From Mycobacterium sp. GA-1199 (lineage in GTDB: Bacteria > Actinomycetota > Actinomycetes > Mycobacteriales > Mycobacteriaceae), in contig NZ_LQIX01000012.1 in the NCBI RefSeq assembly GCF_001500045.1, positions 124,001 to 188,000 on the forward strand: DNA of 64,000 bases, given 5' to 3'. The notes below the pieces were generated by a model. That model had not been told where the DNA came from. It searched no databases and worked only from the letters and a program-made list of their open reading frames with translations. How positions within the stretch are numbered: position 1 is the stretch's first letter; every line of letters begins with the position of its first letter. The position numbers were made by a program, and so were the translations under genes. Positions 23,833 through 31,643 of this stretch are shown here, in pieces.

Positions 23833-23833
23833 G

Positions 23834-24592
23834 TCAGGTGAAGGGCGCGATCTCGACACCTTCTGCGAGTAGTCGCTCGCGGACGGCCGTGGCGATCTGC
23901 ACGGCGCCCGGTGAATCACCGTGCACGCAGATCGAATCGACGGTGATCGGGATCGTCGAACCGTCGACCGCGTCCACTCGCCCGGCGGACACCATCGACG
24001 CGATCCGGTCGGCGATGACGTCCGTGTCGTGCAGGACGGCGCCACGTTGGCGACGGTCCACCAGTCGCCCGTCGGGGCGATAGGCTCTGTCGGCGAACGC
24101 CTCAGGGACGGTGCGCAATCCGAGCTGTTCGGCCTCGCGGAAGAACGCCGAACCGGTGAGCCCGAGCACCGGGAGGTCCGGATCGACGTCGTGTACGGCC
24201 TCGGCGACGGCTCGGGCCTGGTCGGTGTTCGTCACGATCGCGAAGTACAGCGCCCCGTGTGGTTTGACGTAGGTGACGGCGGTCCCGGCGGCGCGCGCGA
24301 TCGCCTGCAGCGCGCCGATCTGATAGATCACGTCGGCCTTGAGATCCTCGGGCGTCGCGTCGATGAACCGGCGGCCGAATCCGGCCAGGTCGCGATAGCT
24401 CACCTGGGCGCCGACCCGCACGCCGCGCTCGGCCGCCGCCCGGCAGGCCCGCAAAAGCAGTGCGGGGTCACCGGCGTGGAAGCCGCAGGCGACGTTGGCG
24501 CTCGTGACGATGTCGAGCATGGCGTCGTCGTCACCGAGCCGCCAGACCCCGAAACCCTCGCCGAGGTCGGCGTTCATATCGACGGTTCTCAT
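23834..24592 (-). CDS. pxpA: 5-oxoprolinase subunit A (LamB/YcsF family)
   Basis: A 252-residue protein of the LamB/YcsF family, the PxpA subunit of the ATP-dependent 5-oxoprolinase. Signature segments are MNADLGEGFGVWRLGDD, ANVACGFHAGDP, KPHGALYFAI and CVHGDSPGAV near the C-terminus. The ATG at 24592 overlaps the bluB stop by four bases. The partners PxpB and PxpC, usually adjacent, are not in this window. Whether it works with distant partners or has a role linked to BluB is unknown. Confidence 0.92.
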   Translation of the reverse strand: MRTVDMNADLGEGFGVWRLGDDDAMLDIVTSANVACGFHAGDPALLLRACRAAAERGVRVGAQVSYRDLAGFGRRFIDATPEDLKADVIYQIGALQAIARAAGTAVTYVKPHGALYFAIVTNTDQARAVAEAVHDVDPDLPVLGLTGSAFFREAEQLGLRTVPEAFADRAYRPDGRLVDRRQRGAVLHDTDVIADRIASMVSAGRVDAVDGSTIPITVDSICVHGDSPGAVQIATAVRERLLAEGVEIAPFT

Positions 24593-25260
24593 GGCGGTAA
24601 TCCCGCGGATGTGGATGACGGCCAACGGTTTTCGGCGACGAATTCGGTCAGGGGCCGTCCGGTCGTCCATTCGTCGATTTCGAGCTGTGGACGGTCCGGG
24701 AACTCGGGGACCGGGCCAAGACACAGGATCGCCACGGGCTCAGAGCCGTGCGGCATGCCGAGCAGTTCGGCGAGCCTGTCCGGTTCGAAGATCGACACCC
24801 AGCCCATGCCGAGCCCCTCTGCGCGCGCAGCCAGCCACAGGTTCTGTATCGCACAGGAGACCGAGGCCAGGTCCATGTGCGGAAGGGTGCGCCGCCCGAA
24901 CACATGCTCGTGTCTACCGTCGCCCAGCGCGACGACGAGCAACTCGGCGCAGTCCAGAATCCCTTCGACCTTGAGGGTCAGAAACTCCTCGCCGCGTGGC
25001 CCCAGCGTCTCGGCGGTCCGCACACGCTCCTCGTCGACGAGGTCGCGGATGGCTCGCCGTAGCCGGTCGTCGGTGATCCGGATGAACCGCCACGGCTGCA
25101 TCAGGCCGACGCTCGGCGCGGCGTGCGCGGCCTGCAGCAGCCGCACCAACACGTCCTCGGGTACCGCCGCGTCGGGCAGGAACCGGCGCATATCGCGGCG
25201 TTCGGCGATCACGCGGTAAACCGCGCGGCGTTCTTCGATGTCGAACGCGTGCTGGTTCAC
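24589..25260 (-). CDS. bluB: 5,6-dimethylbenzimidazole synthase BluB
   Basis: A 223-residue flavin-destructase of the nitroreductase fold. It cleaves FMNH2 with oxygen to form 5,6-dimethylbenzimidazole, the lower ligand of cobalamin. Visible segments are RDMRRFLPDAAVPEDVL, HAAPSVGLMQPWRFI, and GLGMGWVSIFEPDRLAELL, all typical of BluB. The location opposite a cobalamin-riboswitch operon fits cobalamin lower-ligand synthesis or corrinoid remodelling. It is the first gene of bluB-pxpA and diverges from znuA, whose Zur box lies 65 bases from its start. Confidence 0.94.
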   Translation of the reverse strand: MNQHAFDIEERRAVYRVIAERRDMRRFLPDAAVPEDVLVRLLQAAHAAPSVGLMQPWRFIRITDDRLRRAIRDLVDEERVRTAETLGPRGEEFLTLKVEGILDCAELLVVALGDGRHEHVFGRRTLPHMDLASVSCAIQNLWLAARAEGLGMGWVSIFEPDRLAELLGMPHGSEPVAILCLGPVPEFPDRPQLEIDEWTTGRPLTEFVAENRWPSSTSAGLPP

Positions 25261-25325
25261 GCGGTCAGCTTAGGCGTCCGGGAGCCCGCCGTGACGTCGG
25301 CCGCGCGGTGCAAGAGGCGCTCGCT

Positions 25326-25345
25326 ATTGGAAACGGTTATCGTTA
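25326..25345. promoter_or_regulatory. Zur-like operator upstream of znuA
   Basis: ATTGGAAACGGTTATCGTTA matches the palindromic box before the bL28-WhiB gene at 16 of 20 positions. It ends five bases before the GTG used for znuA, so either transcription is leaderless or translation begins slightly downstream. It also lies in the gap between bluB and znuA, but the orientation toward the zinc importer is the obvious reading. Confidence 0.7.
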
Positions 25346-25350
25346 TCGGT

Positions 25351-26283
25351 GTGTTGACTGCCCGGGTCGCCCGCACGATCCTCGCCAGCGCGGTGCTGGC
25401 CGCTCCGTTCGGGGTGGCGTGCGCCGGCGGTGACGAGCGAGCTCGGGATACAAGTACCGCTCCGTGTCCGGTCCGGCCGGTCGACGTGGTCGTCAGCGTC
25501 GACCAGTGGGCCGACATCGTCTCCCAGCTGGGCGGCGGCTGCGCCGAGGTCGCCACGGTGCTGGCCGGCTCGGCGGCCGACCCGCACGACTTCGAGCCCG
25601 CGCCGTCCGATGCGGCGAAGTTCGAAGGCGCTCAGCTCGTGGTCCTCAACGGTGGCCACTACGACGAATGGGCGGTCAAGCTCGCCGCGAGCACGGCCCC
25701 CGACGCGCCGCTCGTGGAGGCAGCGGCCGGTCACCAGGACCATCAAGGCGAGACCAACCCCCACGCCTGGTACGACCCCGCCGCGGTGACGGCCCTCGCC
25801 GACGCGGTCACCGCCCGCCTGCGTCAACTCGCACCGGAGGCGGCGGGGTACTTCGACGAACGTCGCGTCGCGTTCGCGGAGGATCTCAAGCCGTACCATG
25901 AGCTCATCGATTCCCTGAAGGCCAAAGCGTCCGGCAAGAGCTACGCCGCGACCGAGACGTCATTCGATGACATGGGCGCGGCGCTCGGCCTGACCAACCG
26001 CACCCCCCGCGGCTATCAGGTCGCATCGTCCAACGACTCCGAACCGTCCCCGGCCGACCTCGACGCCTTCCTGCAGCTGCTGTCCGACCGCGGCGTTGAC
26101 GTCCTGATCTACAACGTCCAGACGGAAGGTTCTGTCCCGCAACAACTTCGGACGGTGGCCGAACAGTCGGGGGTTCCGGTGGTCGAGATCACCGAGACCT
26201 TGCCGCCGGACGCGGACTCCTTTCAGAGCTGGCAGGTCGACCAGTTGATCGCACTCGGCGAGGCGCTCGGTGTCGGAAGCTGA
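25351..26283 (+). CDS. znuA: Zinc ABC transporter substrate-binding protein ZnuA
   Basis: A 310-residue secreted metal-binding protein of the cluster-9 family. It has an N-terminal signal sequence (LTARVARTILASAVLAAPFG, possible lipid-anchored Cys soon after). Metal-ligand histidines are in SAADPHDFEPAPSD, a short His/Gln/Asp loop GHQDHQGETNPHAWYDP, and a C-terminal TETSFDDMGAALGL region. The start is the GTG at 25351; a TTG follows directly. It captures zinc for ZnuBC. The stop overlaps znuC by 14 bases. Manganese is an alternative ligand, but the Zur-like box favours zinc. Confidence 0.92.
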   Translation: MLTARVARTILASAVLAAPFGVACAGGDERARDTSTAPCPVRPVDVVVSVDQWADIVSQLGGGCAEVATVLAGSAADPHDFEPAPSDAAKFEGAQLVVLNGGHYDEWAVKLAASTAPDAPLVEAAAGHQDHQGETNPHAWYDPAAVTALADAVTARLRQLAPEAAGYFDERRVAFAEDLKPYHELIDSLKAKASGKSYAATETSFDDMGAALGLTNRTPRGYQVASSNDSEPSPADLDAFLQLLSDRGVDVLIYNVQTEGSVPQQLRTVAEQSGVPVVEITETLPPDADSFQSWQVDQLIALGEALGVGS

Positions 26284-27073
26284 TTCGGAACCTGATGCCC
26301 GATCCGACGTCGAGCAGCCGGCGCTGACCTTCGAGGACGTCAGCGCGGCGCGCGGCGGGCGGCTGATCTGGTCGGAGGCGACGTTCGAGGTCCCCGCAGG
26401 CGGCATCGTGGCCGTCATCGGGTCGAACGGGGCCGGAAAGACGACGCTGCTGCAGATCGTGCTCGGCCTGGTGCCGCCGGCATCCGGACACGTTCGCGTC
26501 TTCGGTCAACCGGCCGGTGCGCTCAACAAGTCGATCGGCTACGTCCCGCAGAACTACGCGTCGGGCTCCGGCGAGGCGATCCGTGCGCGCGACGCCGTGA
26601 TGCTCGGCCTCGTCGGACACCGGTGGGGCTTCGGGTGGCCGAGCCGCGAGGACAACCGTCGCGTGGACGAGGTGCTCGCCGCCGTCGACGCGACCGCGGT
26701 GGCGCACAAACGGCTGTCGCAACTGTCCGGCGGCCAACGCCAGCGGGTCGCGCTGGCCGAGGCGCTGGTCTCCAAACCTCGCATGTTGATCCTCGACGAG
26801 CCGTTGGCCGCGCTCGATCTGCGCAGCCAGCGCGAGATCGTCGCCGTGCTCGACCAGATCAGCAAGGAGTTCGGCGTGACGATCCTGGTCGTCGCGCACG
26901 ACCTGAACCCATTGCTGGGCGTGTTGACCAGTGCCATCTACCTGCTCGACGGGCATGCGCACTTCGACACCTTCGACGGTGTGGTCGACGAGACGCTGCT
27001 GAGCCACCTCTACGGCACCCGAGTGGAAGTCGTGCACACGCCGCAGGGTGATCTGTACATGCGGAGGCCGTGA
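26270..27073 (+). CDS. znuC: Zinc ABC transporter ATP-binding protein ZnuC
   Basis: A 267-residue ATPase with Walker A GSNGAGKTT (about residue 52), Q-loop in GYVPQNY, signature QLSGGQRQRVALAEAL and Walker B LILDEPLAALDLRSQ. The first 18 residues are acidic and not part of the ATPase fold. The GTG at 26270 overlaps the end of znuA by 14 bases, and the stop overlaps the znuB start, giving one znuA-znuC-znuB operon under the Zur-like box. Confidence 0.93.
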   Translation: MSEADSEPDARSDVEQPALTFEDVSAARGGRLIWSEATFEVPAGGIVAVIGSNGAGKTTLLQIVLGLVPPASGHVRVFGQPAGALNKSIGYVPQNYASGSGEAIRARDAVMLGLVGHRWGFGWPSREDNRRVDEVLAAVDATAVAHKRLSQLSGGQRQRVALAEALVSKPRMLILDEPLAALDLRSQREIVAVLDQISKEFGVTILVVAHDLNPLLGVLTSAIYLLDGHAHFDTFDGVVDETLLSHLYGTRVEVVHTPQGDLYMRRP

Positions 27074-27939
27074 TGAACACGACCATCGTCGCGCTTGGCT
27101 ACCAAGACAATTGGTGGCAGATCCTCACGTCGGCCTTCATGCGCAACGCCTTGATCGGCGGCACGATCGTCGCCCTGGCCGCCGGCCTGATCGGTTACTT
27201 CGTCGTCGTGCGCAACACGGCCTTCGCCGCGCACGCGCTCGCTCACATCGGGCTGCCGGGCGCCACAGGGGCGGTACTCGTCGGCGTTCCCGTCGGGGTA
27301 GGGCTCGGCGTGTTCTGCATCGGCGGCGCCCTGGTGATCGGAGCGCTGGGCCGCCGCGCGGCCGACCGCGAGGTGGCCACCGGAACCGTGCTGGCCATGG
27401 CGACCGGTCTCGGGCTGTTCTTCAACTCGCTGGCCACCAAGAGTTCGAGCACGCTGACCAACGTCCTGTTCGGCAACCTGCTGGCGATCTCCCGGCAGCA
27501 GATCACAACGTTCGCCGTGCTGGTGGCGGTGCTGGCGGTGTGCATCGCGATGATCTACCGGCCGCTGCTGTTCACCTCCGTCAACGCCCAGGTCGCCGAC
27601 GCCAAGGGGGTGCCCGTGCGCGCTCTTTCGGTGGCGTTCATGGCGCTGCTCGGGCTGGCGGTGACGATGGCGGTGCAGGCGGTCGGCACACTGCTGCTGT
27701 TCGCGCTCGTGGTCAGCCCCGCCGCGGCGGCGATCATGCTGACACCACGACCGGGCAAAGCGATCGCCTTGGCCACGGGCTTCAGCCTCGCTGCGGTATG
27801 GGCGGGTCTGGGGCTGTCGGCGATGTTCAACGCGCCGCCCAGCTTCGTGATCGTTACGGTCGCGTGCAGCGTCTGGGCCGTGGTCTGGGCCGGGCAGCGC
27901 GGGCTGCGGCGAACCGCCGATCGGGTGCTGGTCACCTGA
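27070..27939 (+). CDS. znuB: Zinc ABC transporter permease ZnuB
   Basis: A 289-residue inner-membrane protein of the ABC-3 family with about eight helices. Typical segments are RNTAFAAHALAHIGLPGATGA, ATGTVLAMATGLGLFF, and QAVGTLLLFALVVSPAAAA. The GTG at 27070 overlaps the znuC stop by four bases; the following ATG at 27073 is an alternative. It forms the zinc channel of ZnuABC. The next gene, a LacI-type regulator, is 32 bases downstream and could be partly co-transcribed. Confidence 0.93.
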   Translation: MMNTTIVALGYQDNWWQILTSAFMRNALIGGTIVALAAGLIGYFVVVRNTAFAAHALAHIGLPGATGAVLVGVPVGVGLGVFCIGGALVIGALGRRAADREVATGTVLAMATGLGLFFNSLATKSSSTLTNVLFGNLLAISRQQITTFAVLVAVLAVCIAMIYRPLLFTSVNAQVADAKGVPVRALSVAFMALLGLAVTMAVQAVGTLLLFALVVSPAAAAIMLTPRPGKAIALATGFSLAAVWAGLGLSAMFNAPPSFVIVTVACSVWAVVWAGQRGLRRTADRVLVT

Positions 27940-27971
27940 GCCCGAGGCGTGGTCGGCTACCCTCACGGAGC

Positions 27972-29072
27972 ATGCCGAGGAGTCCCACGCCGCGACGGCG
28001 TGCCACGCTGGCTTCTCTGGCGGCCGAACTCAAGGTCTCGCGCACCACGATCTCCAACGCCTACAACCGGCCGGACCAGTTGTCGGCCGAACTCCGCGAG
28101 CAGGTGCTGGCCACCGCGAAGCGGCTGGGATACCCGGGCCCCGACCCGGTGGCGCGCTCGCTGCGCACCCGCAAGGCCGGTGCGGTGGGTTTGATGATCA
28201 CCGAACCGCTCAACTACTCGTTCAGCGACCCGGCCGCCCTCGACTTCGTGGCCGGCCTGGCCGAATCGTGTGAGGAGGCCGGACAGGGACTGCTGCTCGT
28301 GGCGATCGGGCCCAACCGCAGCGTCAGCGACGGTACCGCGGCGATCCTCGCTGCCGGCGTGGACGGTTTCGCGGTGTATTCGGCCTCCGACGACGACCCG
28401 TATCTCGCGACCGTCCAGCAGCGGCACCTGCCGGTGGTGGTGATCGATCAGCCCAAGGACGTACCTGGTGCCTCGCATGTGTGCATCGACGACCGCGGTG
28501 CGATGCGCCGACTGGCCGAACACGTTGTGCAGCTGGGCCATCGGGAGATCGGCCTGTTGACCATGCGGCTGGGCCGGGATCGGCCGCAGGGCGGGGCCGG
28601 CCCCACGGTGGCCGATCCACAACGGCTGCAGACTCCGCACTTTCACGTGCAGCGCGAGCGCATCGCGGGCGTTCGTGACGCGATGAGCGCGGCCGGGCTC
28701 GACCCGGAATCGCTGACCGTGGTGGAGAGCTACGAGCACCTGCCGACCTCGGGCGGGGCGGCCGCGGAGGTCGCGCTGGCCGCCAATCCCCGGCTGACCG
28801 CGTTGATGTGCACCGCCGACGTACTGGCCCTGTCGGCGATGGATTATCTACGGGCGCGGGGTATTTACGTTCCCGGCCAGATGACGGTCACCGGATTCGA
28901 CGGGGTTCCCGAGGCGCTGCGGCGCGGCCTGGCCACCGTCGCGCAGCCGAGCATCGAGAAGGGCCGCCGGGCGGGGCGGCTGCTGCACCACCCGCCACGG
29001 TCGGGTCTGCCCGTCGTGGAGGTGCTCGACACCGAAGTCGTCCGCGGCCGCACGGCGGGCCCGCCCGCTTAG
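27972..29072 (+). CDS. LacI-family transcriptional regulator (Rv3575c-like)
   Basis: A 366-residue regulator. The N-terminal LacI helix-turn-helix and hinge are TLASLAAELKVSRTTISNAYNRPDQLSAELRE, here read as two parts (residues 12-43). A periplasmic-binding-protein-like effector domain follows to the C-terminus, ending TGFDGVPEALRRGLATVAQPS. The ATG at 27972 gives the family start; the open frame upstream runs out of frame through znuB and is not coding. The sugar or nucleoside effector is unknown. The orthologue lies next to kstR in M. tuberculosis too. Its TAG stop overlaps the convergent gene within TTAG. Confidence 0.9.
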   Translation: MPRSPTPRRRATLASLAAELKVSRTTISNAYNRPDQLSAELREQVLATAKRLGYPGPDPVARSLRTRKAGAVGLMITEPLNYSFSDPAALDFVAGLAESCEEAGQGLLLVAIGPNRSVSDGTAAILAAGVDGFAVYSASDDDPYLATVQQRHLPVVVIDQPKDVPGASHVCIDDRGAMRRLAEHVVQLGHREIGLLTMRLGRDRPQGGAGPTVADPQRLQTPHFHVQRERIAGVRDAMSAAGLDPESLTVVESYEHLPTSGGAAAEVALAANPRLTALMCTADVLALSAMDYLRARGIYVPGQMTVTGFDGVPEALRRGLATVAQPSIEKGRRAGRLLHHPPRSGLPVVEVLDTEVVRGRTAGPPA

Positions 29073-30013
29073 ATCTGGGTGATCAGTGGGCACGCCCGCC
29101 ACTGCTCCACCATCGGTGCGACGCTGTCGGCGAGCATCGGCAGCTCAGGAGCCATCGCCAGCGCCGCGATCATCGCGAGCCGGCCGGCGGCCTCGGTGAT
29201 CCGTAGGACACGTTCATCGGTCGGCCGCAGGCCCATGGAGACGGCCGCCGTGTCATAGGCGGCGACGGCGTCGGGGCCCACCATCGCCAGATCGGATTCG
29301 ATCGCACCCACCGTCACGAGCTCGAAGTCCGACCACAGCTCGCCGTCCGGTGTGGTGATCATGTTGTGGTACGGCGCATCACCGTGAATGGGCTGCACGT
29401 CGACGCCGGGGAACGCGGACTCGAATGCCGTGCGCGACGTCAGAACCGGGGCGATGACATCCCATTCACGTTGCGCCCGTCCGAGATCCGGTGCCGAGAC
29501 GAGCCCGGGCAGGTTCCGTAACGTCGCCAGCCCCTCGGGTATGTAGGTGCCGAACGGTGCCCAGAAATCGAGATCTCCGTCGTAGTCGCGCAGTGCGGCG
29601 TGTAGCTGCGCGGTCTGCTCCATGCGCCGCGCCAGGTCCGGGTTTGCATCGGGGATCTGTTCGACGAATTGCCAGAACGTCATCGAGAACCCGTCGCGGC
29701 GAACCGGTTCGGCAGGCACCAGCGGGCTCGGCGCGACCACCGGATGCCCGCGTTCGGCGAGCCATCGGGTGACGGCGAGTTCCGCGCGCTGTTGTCTGGT
29801 CTGCACATCCGGGTTGTTGGTGTACGACGGCGGCAGCACGGTGGGCACCCGGACGACGACCGGTTCGGGGTGAAGATGCACGATCACGGAGAACACGTCG
29901 TAGAGGACGCGGGGATCGTCGCAGCGCAGGCCGAGGTCGGCAGCCGCGGCGGTGGCCGCGGCGACTGCGGAAGCGGTCCGCTCGGCGATCTCGGCGTCGG
30001 TCAGCACCGTCAT
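29069..30013 (-). CDS. Aminoglycoside phosphotransferase-fold kinase
   Basis: A 314-residue protein of the APH/choline kinase fold. The catalytic loop reads IHGDAPYHNMI (usually HGDxxxxN) and the metal-binding DFE is in WSDFELVTVG. The substrate is unknown; such proteins phosphorylate many small molecules, so antibiotic resistance is not implied. It overlaps otsB by four bases and is the last gene of kstR-otsB-kinase on the minus strand. A link to trehalose or sugar phosphate metabolism is possible from context but unproven. Confidence 0.85.
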   Translation of the reverse strand: MTVLTDAEIAERTASAVAAATAAAADLGLRCDDPRVLYDVFSVIVHLHPEPVVVRVPTVLPPSYTNNPDVQTRQQRAELAVTRWLAERGHPVVAPSPLVPAEPVRRDGFSMTFWQFVEQIPDANPDLARRMEQTAQLHAALRDYDGDLDFWAPFGTYIPEGLATLRNLPGLVSAPDLGRAQREWDVIAPVLTSRTAFESAFPGVDVQPIHGDAPYHNMITTPDGELWSDFELVTVGAIESDLAMVGPDAVAAYDTAAVSMGLRPTDERVLRITEAAGRLAMIAALAMAPELPMLADSVAPMVEQWRACPLITQI

Positions 30014-30762
30014 CGCGACCGCGAGCGCCGCGCGTCGAGCAGGTGAATCAACGCCGCGGCAACGTCTTCGGGCGCCTCGACCCGATAGGCCGCCAGTGTC
30101 TCGCCCGGCCCGACCTTCACCCCGACATCGTCGCCGCGAAGGCGGCGGAACGCCTTCTCATCGGTGACGTCATCGCCGAAGAACACCACCGCGGTCGCGT
30201 TCTCCTGCTCTCGGAGGATGTCGATCGCCTCGCCCTTGTCGGTCTGGATCACCGCGAACTCCAGCACCGCTTTGCCTTCGGTCAGCTGCGCATCCCAATC
30301 CGTCGCCGCCTCGCGGGCCGCGGAGAGGGCGGCCGCGCCATCGCTCGCCGAGGCGTTGCGCACGTGCAGGGCGACACTGGCAGGTTTGGTCTCGACGGTG
30401 ACACCAGGCTTGCCGGAGGCGATCTCGCGCAGTGCCGACGTGATGCGTTGCAGGAGAACGTCGTCGACCTCGTGGGCGAAGCCCGTGTTGAACTCGGCGC
30501 CGTGGCTGCCGACCAGATGTACCGCGGCCGGCATCCCCGACAACTCGCGCAACACGTCGAGCGCGCGTCCGGAGATCAGCGCGGAAGCCGTGTCGGGAAG
30601 GTCGGCCAGCGCGACCAAGGCCTCTGCGGCGTCGGCGAGTGGCCGGGCATCGGCCGGATCACTGACGATCGGCGCGAGCGTGCCGTCGAAGTCGGAGGTG
30701 ATCAGCAACCGCGGCGCCGCGGCGGCCGCGGTGAGCGCGCGCTGCAGATCCGCGGGAAGCAC
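30010..30762 (-). CDS. otsB: Trehalose-6-phosphate phosphatase OtsB
   Basis: A 250-residue HAD-superfamily phosphatase that makes trehalose from trehalose 6-phosphate. Motif I is SDFDGTLAPI with the nucleophile Asp24 and Asp26. Motif II Ser/Thr is in ALISGRALDVL, and motif III/IV is GDDVTDEKAFRRLRG near residue 206. This is the short form without the long N-terminal extension of M. tuberculosis OtsB2. It starts two bases after the kstR stop and overlaps the kinase gene, so it shares the kstR transcript. Confidence 0.92.
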   Translation of the reverse strand: MLPADLQRALTAAAAAPRLLITSDFDGTLAPIVSDPADARPLADAAEALVALADLPDTASALISGRALDVLRELSGMPAAVHLVGSHGAEFNTGFAHEVDDVLLQRITSALREIASGKPGVTVETKPASVALHVRNASASDGAAALSAAREAATDWDAQLTEGKAVLEFAVIQTDKGEAIDILREQENATAVVFFGDDVTDEKAFRRLRGDDVGVKVGPGETLAAYRVEAPEDVAAALIHLLDARRSRSR

Positions 30763-30764
30763 GC

Positions 30765-31445
30765 CTAGATCTTAGGGTGCTCTCCGTCGCCGATCAGCAG
30801 CCGCACCGCGAGGTCCAGTCGCTTGCTGACGTCGGTTGCCGAGGCCCGTCGGGTCAGCCAGGCGAGCAGGTTGGACAACCAGACATCGGAGATGACGCGC
30901 GCGATGTGGTACTGGTCCTCGGTCGGCTCACCGTCGCTCATCGCGCGGGCGAACATCGAGTCCATCAGCTTGCCGACGTGGTCGACCTCACCGGCCGCCG
31001 ACGCGTCGGCGAACACGAACGCCCGCGTCATCGCCTCGGTCAACAGCGGATTGCGCTGCATCGCGCGGTTGAGCTTGCCCACCATGATGTTGAGCCGCTG
31101 GTACGGCGTGCCACCGGCAAGCGCAGCGCGGTCGGTCTTGGCGTCTATCCGCTCGAACTCGCGCCCCAGCGCCGAGACCAGCAGGTGCACTTTGGACGGG
31201 AAGTACCGGTACAGGGTGCCGACCGCGACGTCGGCCCGTTCGGCCACAGCTCGCATCTGGACAGCTTCGTAGCCGCCCTTGGAGGCGATGGCCAGTGTGG
31301 CGTCCAGGATGCGCTTGCGGCGCTCGCGCTGGGCTTCCGAGCCGAGCTCTGACTCGGACAGGACGGCCACGTTCATCACCTGACGCGGTCGAGAATCCGA
31401 CTGCGAGCCCGGGTTGGCGGCTGCTGGCTGAGACGGGCCGGACAT
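30765..31445 (-). CDS. kstR: TetR-family cholesterol catabolism repressor KstR
   Basis: Repressor of the cholesterol uptake and upper catabolic genes, released by 3-oxocholestenoyl-CoA-type ligands. The TetR DNA-binding domain (RKRILDATLAIASKGGYEAV then AVGTLYRYFPSKVHLL) and the C-terminal ligand domain match M. tuberculosis KstR (Rv3574) over nearly the whole length. The ATG at 31445 (226 residues) has a ribosome binding site (AAGGAGA about ten bases before). The ATG at 31376 (203 residues) would match the shorter M. tuberculosis form. It diverges from fadE34 with a perfect KstR motif between. Confidence 0.97.
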   Translation of the reverse strand: MSGPSQPAAANPGSQSDSRPRQVMNVAVLSESELGSEAQRERRKRILDATLAIASKGGYEAVQMRAVAERADVAVGTLYRYFPSKVHLLVSALGREFERIDAKTDRAALAGGTPYQRLNIMVGKLNRAMQRNPLLTEAMTRAFVFADASAAGEVDHVGKLMDSMFARAMSDGEPTEDQYHIARVISDVWLSNLLAWLTRRASATDVSKRLDLAVRLLIGDGEHPKI

Positions 31446-31587
31446 GCGGCGGGTTTCTCCTTCGCTCTGCGTTCTCGCTGAAAACGATACGCATGCCGAT
31501 GCATTTTCTCTCACCCCGATGTCCCCGATGGCACCGACGTGTCCTGCTGTAATGGCGGTCGACTTGACGGTCGGTCGCTGGCACTAT

Positions 31588-31601
31588 TAGAACACGTTCT
31601 A
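31588..31601. promoter_or_regulatory. KstR operator between kstR and fadE34
   Basis: TAGAACACGTTCTA fits the published KstR motif TnnAACnnGTTnnA at every fixed position and is nearly a complete palindrome. It lies 43 bases before the fadE34 start and could repress both fadE34 and kstR. Confidence 0.92.
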
Positions 31602-31643
31602 GTGAGGAGCACCGTCTTCTCACCCAATAGCTAGGAGTGCACG

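Noticed and set aside
29069..30013. Aminoglycoside resistance gene
   Set aside because: Only the general kinase fold is visible; the gene is chromosomal, coupled to otsB and kstR, and its substrate cannot be read from sequence.
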